Part shown: one piece after another, positions 1-8,737 of the stretch
Layout of the letters: the number at the start of each line of letters is the position of its first letter
Numbering within the stretch: the first letter of the stretch is position 1
Origin: Paenibacillus riograndensis SBR5
Lineage (GTDB): Bacteria > Bacillota > Bacilli > Paenibacillales > Paenibacillaceae
Direction of reading: 5' to 3'
Assembly: GCF_000981585.1 (NCBI RefSeq)
Contig: NZ_LN831776.1
Span: 1,317,001-1,381,000 of the forward strand
DNA: 64,000 nucleotides
Notes under the pieces: generated by a model
Databases searched by the model: none
Seen by the model: the letters and a program-made list of their open reading frames with translations, nothing else
What the model was told of the DNA's origin: nothing
Made by a program: the position numbers and the translations under genes

Positions 1-122
1 GAAATTACCCGCTGATGCACTGACTTAACACCCCCGGCGGGTTGAAAACTTTCTCTCGTGTTAAATATATTAAGATGACTTCTCATTCTCCATCATCAAA
101 TATAGACAGGGAGAGGATTCTA

Positions 123-791
123 TTGAAGAAAAAATGGCTGATTGCCGCCGTTGCCGCGGGCATGACGATAACCGGCTCGGCAGGTGTATATGCGGGAGCG
201 AAGCTGGAGCAGATCAAAGCCTATCTGAACCACAGCATCGGTGTGGTCGTGGATGGCACCCCTTATTGGCTGAAGGATGGCAACGGTAAAACATTAACGC
301 CTATCACCTACGAAGGCATCACCTATCTGCCGGTCCGTTCGGTCGCCGGTGCCCTGAAGGTGCCGATTACTTACGATGCCGCGAACTATAAAGTGAGAAT
401 TGGCAAAGGTTCGGAAACCGGCGGAACCCCGGGAACGGGTGCCGGGACTGCTGCCCCTCCGGTGGAGAGCACCGAACGGCCGGTTAATCTGCCGAAGGAT
501 TTTCCGATTCCGGCGGATGCCATCATTGCAACTACACTGGATACGGATGCAGATGGAGTGAAGAAGGCGGCCTTTACCTACTCCACACAGGAAGCTCTGG
601 AAACCATGGGGTTTGTGTACAGTGAATATGTGCGGATTAAGAGGCTGGACAATGCTTCTCAGACAGTGAGTGCCAGCACGGTCAAAATCTCCGGCCGGCT
701 GGGCGGGACAAGCCCGCTGTCCATCACCGGCAAGGCCTCAACCGCCCGTCCGGGCTTCAATATCTTCACCATAACGTTCTCGGAGAGCTGA
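123..791 (+). CDS. Secreted stalk-domain (copper amine oxidase N-like) protein
   Basis: A TTG start at 123 fits an upstream GGGAGAGG and begins a signal peptide (MKKKWLIAAVAAG, cleaved near VYAGA). An upstream in-frame ATG at 42 has no ribosome site. Residues ~45-105 carry the stalk-domain pattern (VDGTPYWL, then ITYEGITYLPVRSVAGAL, then a VxI strand) known from many Bacillales envelope proteins, where it acts as a structural module and not as an oxidase. A Gly/Pro/Thr-rich linker and a ~90-residue C-terminal domain that I do not recognise follow. The role is unknown; extracytoplasmic location is likely. The 122 bases before it show nothing clear. Confidence 0.7.
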   Translation: MKKKWLIAAVAAGMTITGSAGVYAGAKLEQIKAYLNHSIGVVVDGTPYWLKDGNGKTLTPITYEGITYLPVRSVAGALKVPITYDAANYKVRIGKGSETGGTPGTGAGTAAPPVESTERPVNLPKDFPIPADAIIATTLDTDADGVKKAAFTYSTQEALETMGFVYSEYVRIKRLDNASQTVSASTVKISGRLGGTSPLSITGKASTARPGFNIFTITFSES

Positions 792-807
792 TTCATCTAT
801 TTTTGGC

Positions 808-843
808 AAAAAAACAGCTGCGCCTTCTGAAGGCTGCAGCTGT
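808..843 (-). terminator. Rho-independent terminator of the minus-strand dioxygenase
   Basis: ACAGCTG arms pair across the stretch and, read on the minus strand, are followed by a run of seven T. It lies about 125 bases beyond the stop of the dioxygenase gene. On the plus strand it also follows the stalk-domain gene but lacks a good T-run there. Confidence 0.6.
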
Positions 844-968
844 CTTAAATTTTCACTGTTTTTACTGAGCGCAGTAACAGAAACTGCCTCTTGCTGAGGA
901 CAGCGAAGCCGATTTCGCTTGCACCAGGGTCATTGCTAGCCCCCGGCAAAGGATAGAGACAGAAGCTG

Positions 969-1952
969 TTATCCCTGCTGCCGGGTATCCAACGGCTTCA
1001 GGTGCGCCTCGATCTGCGGACGTTTATCCTCGAGGAAGGGCGGCAGGGCCAGGGATTCGCCCAGATGCTCAATATCCTCATCGGTGGCGAAGCCCGGACC
1101 GTCCGTAGCCAGCTCGAACAGGATTCCGCTTGGCTCGCGGAAGTATAGAGACCGGAAATAGAAACGGTCCACAAATCCCGAGTTCGGCAGTGAATAGCTG
1201 CTGATTCGCCCGATCCACTGCTTCAGCTCTTCTTCGTTGTCTACGCGGAAGGCGACATGATGCACACCGCCGCGTCCAAGCCGTTCCTGCGGCAGATCTG
1301 TGCGTTCTTCCAGATGGAGCTCCGCGCCGGAGCCGCCTTCGCCGGTTTCGAACACGATGACATCCGGCTGGCCTGCTACAAGGGAAGGATAGGTGCTTTT
1401 GCGGCGGAAGCCAAGCAGCTCCACAAGCACCTTGGCAGAAGACTCGGCAGCCGGAACGGTCAAATGGACCGGACCCAGTCCGAGGATGCCGTATGCCGCC
1501 GGAACCGGGCTTTTGTCCCAGGGCTTGCCGCCTGCGACACCCTGGTTGTGCTCATCCGATACAAGAATCAGGCGCTGTCCCTCATGATCCCGGAAAGCCA
1601 GCGTCTTGCGGCCGCCGCGGTCCTGAATCTCATCATGCTCCACCTGGAATTCCGCCAGCCGCTGTGTCCAGTACTCCAGCGCCTTGTCGTCAGGCACACG
1701 GAGCGACAGCGCGGAAATGCTGTTATTGCCGTCACGGTTGCGGCCTGCGTTCGGAATCTCGAAGAAGGTGACCTCAGTCCCGGGATTGCCTGCCTCGTCC
1801 CCATAGAACAGATGGTAGACGGAGACATCGTCCTGGTTCACTGTTTTTTTGATCAGCCGCAGTCCGAGCACCTCGGTGTAGAACTTGAAGTTCTCCGGGG
1901 CTCTGGCTGTAAGAGCCGATACATGGTGTAGTCCTTTTAATGTTAAACTCAT
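969..1952 (-). CDS. VOC-family ring-cleaving dioxygenase, MhqO-like
   Basis: This 327-aa protein contains two glyoxalase/VOC modules. The first begins LKGLHHVSALTARAPENFKFYTEVLGLRLIKKTVNQDD and the second contains GPVHLTVP and GGVHHVAFRV, with the metal-ligand His of each module. This is the arrangement of extradiol-type dioxygenases such as MhqO/MhqA of Bacillus, which are tied to quinone and catechol detoxification. The ATG at 1952 has a perfect AGGAGGAACT ribosome site; the longer frame starting at 1982 does not. It is transcribed divergently from the acetyltransferase gene, and the AT-rich gap between them holds a candidate operator. The assignment to the family is firm, the substrate is not. 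Confidence 0.85.
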   Translation of the reverse strand: MSLTLKGLHHVSALTARAPENFKFYTEVLGLRLIKKTVNQDDVSVYHLFYGDEAGNPGTEVTFFEIPNAGRNRDGNNSISALSLRVPDDKALEYWTQRLAEFQVEHDEIQDRGGRKTLAFRDHEGQRLILVSDEHNQGVAGGKPWDKSPVPAAYGILGLGPVHLTVPAAESSAKVLVELLGFRRKSTYPSLVAGQPDVIVFETGEGGSGAELHLEERTDLPQERLGRGGVHHVAFRVDNEEELKQWIGRISSYSLPNSGFVDRFYFRSLYFREPSGILFELATDGPGFATDEDIEHLGESLALPPFLEDKRPQIEAHLKPLDTRQQG

Positions 1953-2052
1953 AATAGTTCCTCCTTGAAGTTTGCTGTACACTGCTTCAGTAAGACTGCA
2001 TAAGACCGTAAATTATATTTAACATGATATCAAGTAAATAAATAATATTAAG

Positions 2053-2073
2053 TTACTTACATTTTAATAGTAA
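2053..2073. promoter_or_regulatory. Inverted repeat TTACT-N11-AGTAA, candidate MarR/DUF24 operator
   Basis: A 5-bp perfect inverted repeat lies in the AT-rich intergenic region between the divergent dioxygenase and acetyltransferase genes. Its form resembles the TTACT...AGTAA half-sites bound by YodB-type quinone-sensing regulators, which control such dioxygenases in Bacillus. An 8-bp palindrome TGATATCA lies just upstream. No regulator gene is adjacent, so this is inference. Confidence 0.3.
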
Positions 2074-2122
2074 TATATAAAATTGGCAAGCATGAATTTC
2101 ATTATCCGCAAAGGAGATTGAT

Positions 2123-2941
2123 ATGATACATACACAAGCAAGCTTAATGGAGCAGCTTAAGGGGATGGGGATTGATCCTCAGGGAACACTGCTGGTCCAT
2201 TCTTCGCTGAAAAGCATCGGCGAAGTCCAGGGAGGTGCAGACACGGTGCTGGATGCTCTGTCTGAATATATGAGACCAGGGCTGCTGGTCCTGCCGACAC
2301 ATACCTGGTCTTATATCGATGCGGATAATCCGCAGTTCTCCGTCCGGCAGTCTCCCTCCTGTGTCGGAATACTGCCGGAGCTGTTCCGTAAGCGGCCGGG
2401 GGTTATCCGCTCGTGGCATCCCACCCATTCCGTAGCTGCGCTGGGCAGGGATGCAGCGGAGTTCACCTCCGGCGACGAGCGGTGGGACACGCCCTGTGCC
2501 CGGGGATCCGTCTACGGCAAGCTGCTGGACCGTAAGGCCGACATACTTCTGCTCGGTGTAGATTTGCGGCGGAATACCTTCATCCACGGGATTGAAGAGT
2601 GGCTGGATATTCCCGGCAGAATGACCGATAGCCATGAGCAGCTGTATACGGAAACTCCCGGCGGAGAAATAATTTCAGTGCCGTCGCGCAGGCACTGCGG
2701 GCTCTCCTGGTCCCAGCATTTCTGGAAGGTGGAGCAGGTGCTGGAGACGGGCGGAGCGCTGCGCAGAGCCAGCTTTGGAGATGCGCCTGTGATGATCTGC
2801 GGGGCCGTGCAGACGACAGATATCCTGAGCCGGATGCTGCTGGCCGATCCGGAGCTGTTCTCGGACAACGAGCCGCTGGACGGCGGAGCGGTGCCTGAGC
2901 TGCTGCCCAGGACGAAGCGGGGAATACCGGAGAAGGGTTAA
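2123..2941 (+). CDS. AAC(3)-family N-acetyltransferase
   Basis: The 272-aa product matches the aminoglycoside 3-N-acetyltransferase fold: the N-terminal [11 protein letters not shown], then [20 protein letters not shown], and the family signature [13 protein letters not shown] with the conserved HPTHS. An acetyl-CoA dependent transfer to an amino group is expected. The chromosomal Bacillales members (YokD type) are not proven to give clinical resistance, and the true substrate is open. The ATG has AAAGGAG seven bases upstream. The gene ends 145 bases before ppaC with no terminator visible between, so some co-transcription is possible. Confidence 0.8.
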   Translation: MIHTQASLMEQLKGMGIDPQGTLLVHSSLKSIGEVQGGADTVLDALSEYMRPGLLVLPTHTWSYIDADNPQFSVRQSPSCVGILPELFRKRPGVIRSWHPTHSVAALGRDAAEFTSGDERWDTPCARGSVYGKLLDRKADILLLGVDLRRNTFIHGIEEWLDIPGRMTDSHEQLYTETPGGEIISVPSRRHCGLSWSQHFWKVEQVLETGGALRRASFGDAPVMICGAVQTTDILSRMLLADPELFSDNEPLDGGAVPELLPRTKRGIPEKG

Positions 2942-3086
2942 TAAGGTGGAGTCACGACCAAACCCAAAATCGAAAAATCTCCGGATATACGGGTTAATGA
3001 ATTCCGGACGCTTGTCCGCAATCTGGCGGGCTCCTATCAATGTATGGTATATTATTCTCACAAAAAACAAAGTAAGGAGATTGGAA

Positions 3087-4019
3087 ATGGAAAAAACTTT
3101 GATCTTTGGACACAAAAATCCGGATACGGATACAATCTGCTCGGCCATCGCCTATGCAGCGCTTAAGAAGGAGTTGGGCTGGGATGCTGAGCCGGTTCGT
3201 CTCGGGGAAATCAGCGGAGAAACCCAATATGCGCTTGACCACTTCGGCGTAAAGGCTCCGCGCCTGGTAGAGAACGTTGCAAGCGAAGCCAAACAAGTCA
3301 TTCTGGTTGACCATAATGAACGCCAGCAGAGTGCCAATGATATCGATCAGGTCCGCGTCGTGGAGGTTATCGACCACCACCGGATTGCTAATTTTGAAAC
3401 GGCTCATCCGCTCTACTACCGTGCAGAACCGGTAGGCTGCACAGCGACAATCCTGAATAAGCTGTACAAAGAGAACGGAGTGGCGATTCCGAAGGACATT
3501 GCCGGTCTGATGCTGTCCGCAATTATTTCTGACTCCCTGCTGTTCAAATCGCCGACCTGCACCGAGCAGGATGTGGCGGCTGCGCGCGAACTGGCTGGAA
3601 TTGCCGGTGTGGATGCAGACAGCTACGGGCTTGCCATGCTGAAGGCCGGTGCTGATCTTAGCGACAAAACGATCGCCCAGCTGATTTCCCTGGATGCCAA
3701 GGAATTCAAAATGGGTGAATACAAAGTGGAGATTGCCCAGGTAAATGCGGTGGATGTAAATGATGTGCTCTCCAAACAAGCCGAACTGGAAACGGCCCTG
3801 ACAGCCATCATCGATGACAAAGGTCTGGATCTCTTCCTGTTCGTCGTTACGGATATCTTGAACAATGACTCCGTAGGTTTGGCTCTGGGCCGCGTGGCAG
3901 GGGCTGTCGAGCAGGCCTACAATGTGAAGCTGGACGACAACAAAGCGCTCCTGAAAGGCGTCGTATCCCGCAAATCGCAAATTGTGCCGGTGCTGACCGA
4001 AACCATTGCCAAGCTGTAA
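3087..4019 (+). CDS. ppaC: Manganese-dependent inorganic pyrophosphatase
   Basis: The 310-aa product hydrolyses pyrophosphate to phosphate in the cytosol and so drives biosynthetic reactions. It is a family II (DHH) enzyme: GHKNPDTDT at residues 8-16, ILVDHNE near 75, and the DHH signature in [11 protein letters not shown] near 95. The C-terminal DHHA2 domain ends with the substrate-binding VSRKSQIVP. The length equals the usual 309-310 residues. ATG 3087 follows AAGGAGATTGGAA; the longer upstream frame has no support. A strong terminator follows, so it is the last gene of its unit. Confidence 0.95.
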   Translation: MEKTLIFGHKNPDTDTICSAIAYAALKKELGWDAEPVRLGEISGETQYALDHFGVKAPRLVENVASEAKQVILVDHNERQQSANDIDQVRVVEVIDHHRIANFETAHPLYYRAEPVGCTATILNKLYKENGVAIPKDIAGLMLSAIISDSLLFKSPTCTEQDVAAARELAGIAGVDADSYGLAMLKAGADLSDKTIAQLISLDAKEFKMGEYKVEIAQVNAVDVNDVLSKQAELETALTAIIDDKGLDLFLFVVTDILNNDSVGLALGRVAGAVEQAYNVKLDDNKALLKGVVSRKSQIVPVLTETIAKL

Positions 4020-4075
4020 CAAGCAGCTTCAGCACGTGGCAGTCATTTTGTTTTAATTAAATAAGACAGGTTCCA

Positions 4076-4119
4076 ACCGGCTGTGCGCTGTCTTTCGGGA
4101 GGCGCACAGCCGGTTTTTT
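4076..4119 (+). terminator. Rho-independent terminator after ppaC
   Basis: A GC-rich stem (ACCGGCTGTGCGC pairing with GCGCACAGCCGGT) with a 13-base loop is followed by TTTTTTA. Confidence 0.85.
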
Positions 4120-4208
4120 AGCATCCCCCGTTTTCATCTTACATAAGTGCAACTTATTCCCATTCGGGCGGTATAAATAAGCATGGACGATTCAGAGGGG
4201 GAGAACGA

Positions 4209-4781
4209 ATGAGAACAATAAAAAAGCTGATCTTCGCCACAATGTGCCTGATGATCATCTCGGGCGGGAGCCTGCTGTATGCGGCAACGGGCAAATCAGA
4301 CATTGCGGTCTATCTGAATAATGTGCTGTTGAAGAATACCGGCCTGGTCTCGGAAGGGGTACCTTACGTGTCCGTCGAGCAGCTGCCCGAAGGCCTGCAC
4401 GCGGTATTATCCTGGGATGAGACTGCCCAAGAGGTGCGGATTTACAAGCCCAATGTGAACATGGTGCTGCTGGACGACCAGGGGAAAATCTTTGGCAAGG
4501 TGAGAAGCGCGGCGAGCAATACTTTTTCCGTTCTCGTACAGGTGGATCATCTCAAAACTGATATTTCCGATCTGAAGATTACGATCACTGATCCTCAGAA
4601 CAAAACAGATGTCGTGGATAATCAGCAAATTAAAGAGAAGAAGGACAGCTTCTGGTTCAAGTCGGCGAATTACAGCTACACGTTTAATGAGAAAGGGAAT
4701 TATATGATTCAGGTCTACATAAAGGACAGCTCGTCCAAAAGCTGGTTCATCGTTTCCGAAATGCAGATTTCCACGATTTAA
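4209..4781 (+). CDS. Secreted stalk-domain-like protein with C-terminal beta domain
   Basis: This 190-aa protein has a signal peptide (residues 1-26, ending LLYAATG). A short stalk-like module follows (IAVYLNNVLLKNTGLVSEGVPYVSVEQL, then WDETAQEVRIYK), and then a beta-rich domain with ITDPQNK and YTFNEKGNYMIQVYI that resembles an Ig-like fold. GAGGGGGAGAACGA precedes the ATG. A TATAAA box at 4172 could belong to its promoter, but no good -35 was found. The function is unknown; it is probably exported. Confidence 0.6.
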   Translation: MRTIKKLIFATMCLMIISGGSLLYAATGKSDIAVYLNNVLLKNTGLVSEGVPYVSVEQLPEGLHAVLSWDETAQEVRIYKPNVNMVLLDDQGKIFGKVRSAASNTFSVLVQVDHLKTDISDLKITITDPQNKTDVVDNQQIKEKKDSFWFKSANYSYTFNEKGNYMIQVYIKDSSSKSWFIVSEMQISTI

Positions 4782-4805
4782 CCGGCAGCGCTGTGTTGAA
4801 TCCTT

Positions 4806-4834
4806 TTGCCAAAAACGGGCGGACGCCCTATACT
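4806..4834 (+). promoter_or_regulatory. Sigma-A promoter of the Rrf2 gene
   Basis: TTGCCA and TATACT are separated by exactly 17 bases, ending 37 bases before the start codon of the Rrf2-family regulator. Confidence 0.6.
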
Positions 4835-4871
4835 TAACCTTACATACATGGTGCAAAAGGAGCGGGGAAAC

Positions 4872-5312
4872 ATGACCAGAACACGAAACAGCGGAGCGCC
4901 TCCATATAAATCGTTTGTACTGGTGCTGCAGGCACTTATCATTATGGCCCGCAAAGAAGGCAATACCTGTTCCAGTTGTGAAATCGCCGGACATTTGTCG
5001 TCAGAACCGACAGTTCTGCGAAAAGCGCTGGCCAAGCTGACCAAGGAACAAATCCTGGTGACCCGTGAAGGGCGGGATGGCGGCTATATGCTGAACCGGT
5101 CCCCGGAAGAACTGACGCTGGCGGAAATATACCTCGCGATGGAGGTCGACGGGCTGCAGAGCAATGCGGTGATTGAGACTATGTACGGGAACACTTTTGG
5201 GGCGCAGATGAAGTCTGCGTGCGGAGGCATTCTCGAAGAAATGAACCAAAGTGCATTGGGTATTCTGCAAAAGTATACACTGGCGGATCTGGTGCGCCGG
5301 GCGGGATGTTGA
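4872..5312 (+). CDS. Rrf2-family transcriptional regulator
   Basis: The 146-aa product has an N-terminal winged helix (residues ~10-80) with the Rrf2 pattern: SCEIAGHLSSEPTVLRKALAKLTKEQILVTREGRDGGYMLNRSPEELTLAEIYLAME. Three Cys are visible (CSSC near residue 37, and SACGG near 117) but not the three-Cys cluster of iron-sulfur types, so it may sense through a thiol or a bound metabolite. AAAGGAGCGGGGAAAC precedes ATG 4872. The neighbouring nitroreductase gene has a palindrome inside its promoter, which suggests this regulator represses that gene. The family is certain, the signal is unknown. Confidence 0.85.
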   Translation: MTRTRNSGAPPYKSFVLVLQALIIMARKEGNTCSSCEIAGHLSSEPTVLRKALAKLTKEQILVTREGRDGGYMLNRSPEELTLAEIYLAMEVDGLQSNAVIETMYGNTFGAQMKSACGGILEEMNQSALGILQKYTLADLVRRAGC

Positions 5313-5357
5313 CAGGGGGCTTTTTTATGAATTATACTGTGCCTATTAAGACACAGT
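5309..5357 (+). promoter_or_regulatory. Nitroreductase promoter with overlapping operator-like palindrome
   Basis: A consensus -35 TTGACA (5309-5314) and TATACT (5333-5338) are spaced by 18 bases. The -10 box overlaps a perfect inverted repeat ACTGTG-N10-CACAGT (5336-5357). The placement from the -10 through the start site is typical of a repressor operator. The -35 overlaps the stop codon of the Rrf2 gene. Confidence 0.65.
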
Positions 5358-5402
5358 TAAACTCAGATACCCAATTTGGATAGGGAAGAGGAGGATTAAG
5401 TT

Positions 5403-6050
5403 ATGGCTTCAGAATTAAAAGTAGAACAGGAATTCAGCAAGGTGATCCGTGAACGGCGTTCGGTGCGGAAATATGATTCTTCCTGGAAAATTTCCGATGA
5501 GGAGATCAAGGAGATTCTTGCAGAGGCTATCCTCGCACCTTCTTCCTCCAATCTTCAGCCCTGGCGGTTCATCGTCATCACAGATCAGGAAATCAAGGCC
5601 AAGCTGCTTCCTATCGCGCACAACCAGGCACAGACCACCGAGTCCTCAGCAATGATTGCTGTACTTGGAGATACCGAAGCTTACAGCAATGCGGAGAAAA
5701 TCTATGGTCATGCCAGCGCTACGGGACTTATGCCCGAGGATGTTGCTGCAGCCATGGCCAAACGCAGCCGCGAAGGCTACTCCAGTCTGCCGAAGGAGAA
5801 GCTGGAAGACATTGCCCTGGTTGACGGCGGACTGGTGTCCATGCAGCTGATGCTGGCAGCCAAAGCGAGAGGATATGACACCGTACCTATGGGCGGTTAT
5901 GATGCTGCCGCGCTGAAGGAGCTGTTCCGGATCTCAGACCGTTACATCCCGGTAATGCTGATCGCGCTTGGCAAAGCTGCGGTCGAAGGACGGCCGACAA
6001 ACCGCTTGCCGCTGGAGGCCGTTGTGCACTGGAACGGATTCCAGGCGTAA
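5403..6050 (+). CDS. Nitroreductase-family FMN oxidoreductase
   Basis: The 215-aa product carries the nitroreductase signatures: FSKVIRERRSVRKYD (FMN phosphate/ribityl contacts), EAILAPSSSNLQPWRF, and near the C-terminus LAAKARGYDTVPMGGYD. Enzymes of this kind use NAD(P)H to reduce quinones or nitro compounds, and the closest Bacillus relatives (YodC, MhqN) belong to quinone/thiol stress regulons. GAGGAGG lies ten bases before the ATG. It is monocistronic: its own promoter lies upstream and a terminator follows at 6135. The real substrate cannot be told from sequence. Confidence 0.88.
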   Translation: MASELKVEQEFSKVIRERRSVRKYDSSWKISDEEIKEILAEAILAPSSSNLQPWRFIVITDQEIKAKLLPIAHNQAQTTESSAMIAVLGDTEAYSNAEKIYGHASATGLMPEDVAAAMAKRSREGYSSLPKEKLEDIALVDGGLVSMQLMLAAKARGYDTVPMGGYDAAALKELFRISDRYIPVMLIALGKAAVEGRPTNRLPLEAVVHWNGFQA

Positions 6051-6134
6051 GCCGGACATCCGTGCACTTATACTAACTTTAACCTGCCGGTGTCCCTGTC
6101 CTGAAGAGGACGGCGATGCCGGCTGTTCATTGAT

Positions 6135-6175
6135 AACAGGTACCTTCCTGAAGTTATGGAGGGTACCTGTTTCTT
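6135..6175 (+). terminator. Rho-independent terminator after the nitroreductase
   Basis: AACAGGTACC pairs with GGTACCTGTT around a ~17-base loop, followed by TTCTTGTT. The T-run is imperfect. Confidence 0.65.
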
Positions 6176-6282
6176 GTTGGCCGCAAGCTCAGCCCGGCAT
6201 CGCTTATTTCTGGTTTTCGGCGCTTTCTGCTACACTAGGAACTAGCTGGATTGATTCATGAATTTTCTCAGGAGGGGATTAC

Positions 6283-6984
6283 ATGATACAAGTATACCCG
6301 GCGGAATCCGCCCATCACTTTGACCATGGCTGGCTGAAAGGGATGCACAGCTTTTCGTTCGGTGATTATTATGATCCTGCCAATACGGCCTTTGGGCCAA
6401 TGCGTGTCTGCAATGATGATGTCATCGCTCCTGGAAGAGGTTTTGGTGCCCATCCGCACAGTGATATGGAGATTGTCTCCATCGTGCTGTCCGGCAGACT
6501 CCGGCATGAAGACAACCTTGGCAATGTGGCCGAAACGGCTTTTGGCGGCATCCAGCGGATGTCAGCAGGCACGGGAGCCATTCATACGGAGCATAATCCG
6601 TCGGAATCGGAACCGGTGCGGCTGCTGCAGCTGTGGTTCATGCCGCGCACCCGCGGCACGGCGCCTTCTTACGGTACAGGCAAATTTGATCCGGCGAAGC
6701 TTGAGGGGAGACTGCTGCCTGTAGTAGCGGCGGACGGCTCGGAAGAGGTTGTAGATATTGCTCAGGATATGACCATATACCTGGGCCGGATGAAAGCGGG
6801 AGAGCAGCTGAATTACCAGCAGCAGCCTGGACGGCGGATATTTGTCTACTTGATCGAGGGGCAGCTTGAGCTGAATGGGACACCGCTGCGCGACTCAGGT
6901 GACTCTGCACGGATCGAACAGGTTAGTGAACTGACCTTAGCTGCGGGTGAAGATGCTTTTGTAATGCTGATTGATTTGCCGTAA
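6283..6984 (+). CDS. Pirin-family (bicupin) protein
   Basis: The 233-aa protein has the pirin signature: HHFDHGWLKGMHSFSFGDYYDP at the start, FGAHPHSDMEIVSIVLSG with the metal-binding His pair, and MSAGTGAIHTEHN. The C-terminal half is a second cupin. Relatives such as YhhW show quercetin 2,3-dioxygenase activity in vitro; the physiological role is usually unclear. AGGAGGGGATTAC precedes the ATG. The next gene starts 33 bases after its stop, so the two are probably co-transcribed. Confidence 0.88.
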   Translation: MIQVYPAESAHHFDHGWLKGMHSFSFGDYYDPANTAFGPMRVCNDDVIAPGRGFGAHPHSDMEIVSIVLSGRLRHEDNLGNVAETAFGGIQRMSAGTGAIHTEHNPSESEPVRLLQLWFMPRTRGTAPSYGTGKFDPAKLEGRLLPVVAADGSEEVVDIAQDMTIYLGRMKAGEQLNYQQQPGRRIFVYLIEGQLELNGTPLRDSGDSARIEQVSELTLAAGEDAFVMLIDLP

Positions 6985-7017
6985 TATCCGTATATTTGCA
7001 CAAGGAGGGGAACCTGC

Positions 7018-7344
7018 ATGGCACAGGAGAGAGTTCTGGTTAAACATTCCGTTACTGGGCGCATGCTCGTCAGCAGCACCGAAGGGGTATCCTACAGCTT
7101 TGACCAGCAGGGCAGCCTGACTCTGATCACACTATGCGGAGTGTCTGCCGGCACAGGGCAGGCGGTGGAGCGGTTGAAGGCCGAGCTGAATGTTTTCCGT
7201 TTCGAAGAGCCGGAGGATGGCCCGGTCATCAAGCATTGGTATTATGTTGGTGACAATCCCGTCAGCTACGACAGCTCTACCGGCTGCTTGAAGATAACAG
7301 TGCAATCGGAAATTGAATACCGTCCGGATCAGTACTGGGAATAA
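7018..7344 (+). CDS. Hypothetical 108-aa protein
   Basis: AAGGAGGGGAACCTGC precedes the ATG, a strong ribosome site, and the gene follows the pirin gene by 33 bases. The product is cytosolic by appearance, acidic and beta-rich, with no signal peptide or cysteine motif (a single Cys at LCGVSAG and one at GCLKI). I do not recognise a family. Confidence 0.7.
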   Translation: MAQERVLVKHSVTGRMLVSSTEGVSYSFDQQGSLTLITLCGVSAGTGQAVERLKAELNVFRFEEPEDGPVIKHWYYVGDNPVSYDSSTGCLKITVQSEIEYRPDQYWE

Positions 7345-7451
7345 AGCTGACTCTATTTTCCGGCGCCCTTCAGCCTGACATTCGAGGTGAAGTCAATGTT
7401 GGATGTGAAGACGATTTGGGGATTATTATAGAATGAAAAGGACAAAATACC

Positions 7452-7480
7452 TTGACAATATTCTCTGGAAGTACTAGCTT
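7452..7480 (+). promoter_or_regulatory. Possible promoter of leucine dehydrogenase
   Basis: A perfect TTGACA (7452-7457) lies 73 bases upstream of the gene. The hexamer 17 bases downstream, TAGCTT, is a poor -10, so the call rests on the -35. Confidence 0.3.
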
Positions 7481-7530
7481 TGCTATGAAACGTAACATGT
7501 AAAAAAGTACAGACAGGAGAAATGAGACCT

Positions 7531-8625
7531 ATGGAATTGTTTGCAGCAATGGAGCGGGACGATTACGAGGAACTTTTGTTTTGTCAGGACAAGGCTTCAG
7601 GGCTAAAGGCCATCATCGCCATTCATGACACAACACTGGGTCCCGCACTGGGTGGAACAAGAATGTGGACCTATGCTTCGGAGGAGGACGCGATTGTAGA
7701 TGCACTCCGGCTGTCTAAAGGTATGACCTACAAAAATGCTGTAGCCGGGCTCAATCTGGGCGGCGGCAAAACAGTGATTATCGGCGATCCCAAAAAAGAT
7801 AAAAACGAGGCGATGTTCCGGGCCTTCGGCAGATACATACAAGGCTTGAACGGCCGCTACATTACAGCCGAGGATGTCGGCACCACAGAAGCGGACATGG
7901 ATATCATTCATCAGGAAACGGATTATGTGACCGGGATCTCGGCGACTTACGGTTCTTCGGGCAATCCGTCTCCGGCCACAGCCTTTGGCGTATACCAAGG
8001 GATGAAAGCGGCGGCGAAGGCAGCATTTGGCAGCGATTCACTGGAAGGCAGAAGAGTGGCAGTACAAGGTGTCGGCAATGTATCCTTTACCCTGTGCAAG
8101 TACTTGCACGAGGAAGGTGCGCAGCTGATCGTAACGGACATCAATAAGGATGCCGTAAAGCGGGCGGTGGAAGCCTATGGAGCCACAGCGGTTGATCCTG
8201 CCGACATTATCTCTGTTAAAAGCGATATATATGCGCCCTGCGCGCTCGGCGCCACAATCAATGATGATTCGCTGCCGCTCCTTCAGGCAAAAGTTATCGC
8301 CGGCGCAGCCAACAACCAGCTGAAAGAACCGCGCCATGGCGATGCTCTGCATAAGATGGGGATTGTATATGCACCGGATTATGTTATTAATTCGGGCGGG
8401 GTAATCAATGTGGCTGATGAATTGAACGGCTACAATAAGGATCGGGCCTACAAGCAGATTGCCAAAATCTATGACAGCATCACCCGCATCCTGGAAATTT
8501 CCGCTACTAGCGGAATTCCCGCCTATGCTGCTGCGGATCATCTTGCCCAGGAGCGTATTTCCCTGCTGAAGAACAGCCGCAGCACCTTCCTGCGCGATGG
8601 ACACCATGTTCTCAGCAGAAGATAA
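7531..8625 (+). CDS. bcd: Leucine dehydrogenase
   Basis: The 364-aa product reversibly deaminates leucine, valine and isoleucine to 2-oxo acids with NAD+. It contains [17 protein letters not shown], the catalytic-lysine segment [19 protein letters not shown], and the Rossmann motif [17 protein letters not shown], followed by [11 protein letters not shown] and AGAANNQL. Length and sequence agree with the Bacillus enzymes, which start MELF; I therefore use ATG 7531. The ATG at 7522 lies only two bases from AGGAG. It stands alone, not in a bkd operon, between its own promoter region and a strong terminator. Products could feed branched-chain fatty acid primers. Confidence 0.95.
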   Translation: MELFAAMERDDYEELLFCQDKASGLKAIIAIHDTTLGPALGGTRMWTYASEEDAIVDALRLSKGMTYKNAVAGLNLGGGKTVIIGDPKKDKNEAMFRAFGRYIQGLNGRYITAEDVGTTEADMDIIHQETDYVTGISATYGSSGNPSPATAFGVYQGMKAAAKAAFGSDSLEGRRVAVQGVGNVSFTLCKYLHEEGAQLIVTDINKDAVKRAVEAYGATAVDPADIISVKSDIYAPCALGATINDDSLPLLQAKVIAGAANNQLKEPRHGDALHKMGIVYAPDYVINSGGVINVADELNGYNKDRAYKQIAKIYDSITRILEISATSGIPAYAAADHLAQERISLLKNSRSTFLRDGHHVLSRR

Positions 8626-8653
8626 AGCTTAGGTTTGCGTATTGCCGGATACA

Positions 8654-8700
8654 GCAAAGGGCCTCTTCTCCACTCGGGAAAAGGGGCCCTTTGCTTTGTT
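8654..8700 (+). terminator. Rho-independent terminator after leucine dehydrogenase
   Basis: GCAAAGGGCC pairs with GGCCCTTTGC around a 21-base loop, followed by TTTGTT. Confidence 0.8.
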
Positions 8701-8737
8701 GCGTTTAAGAGTGTCGGCAAGTAAGCAACCTAACCGG

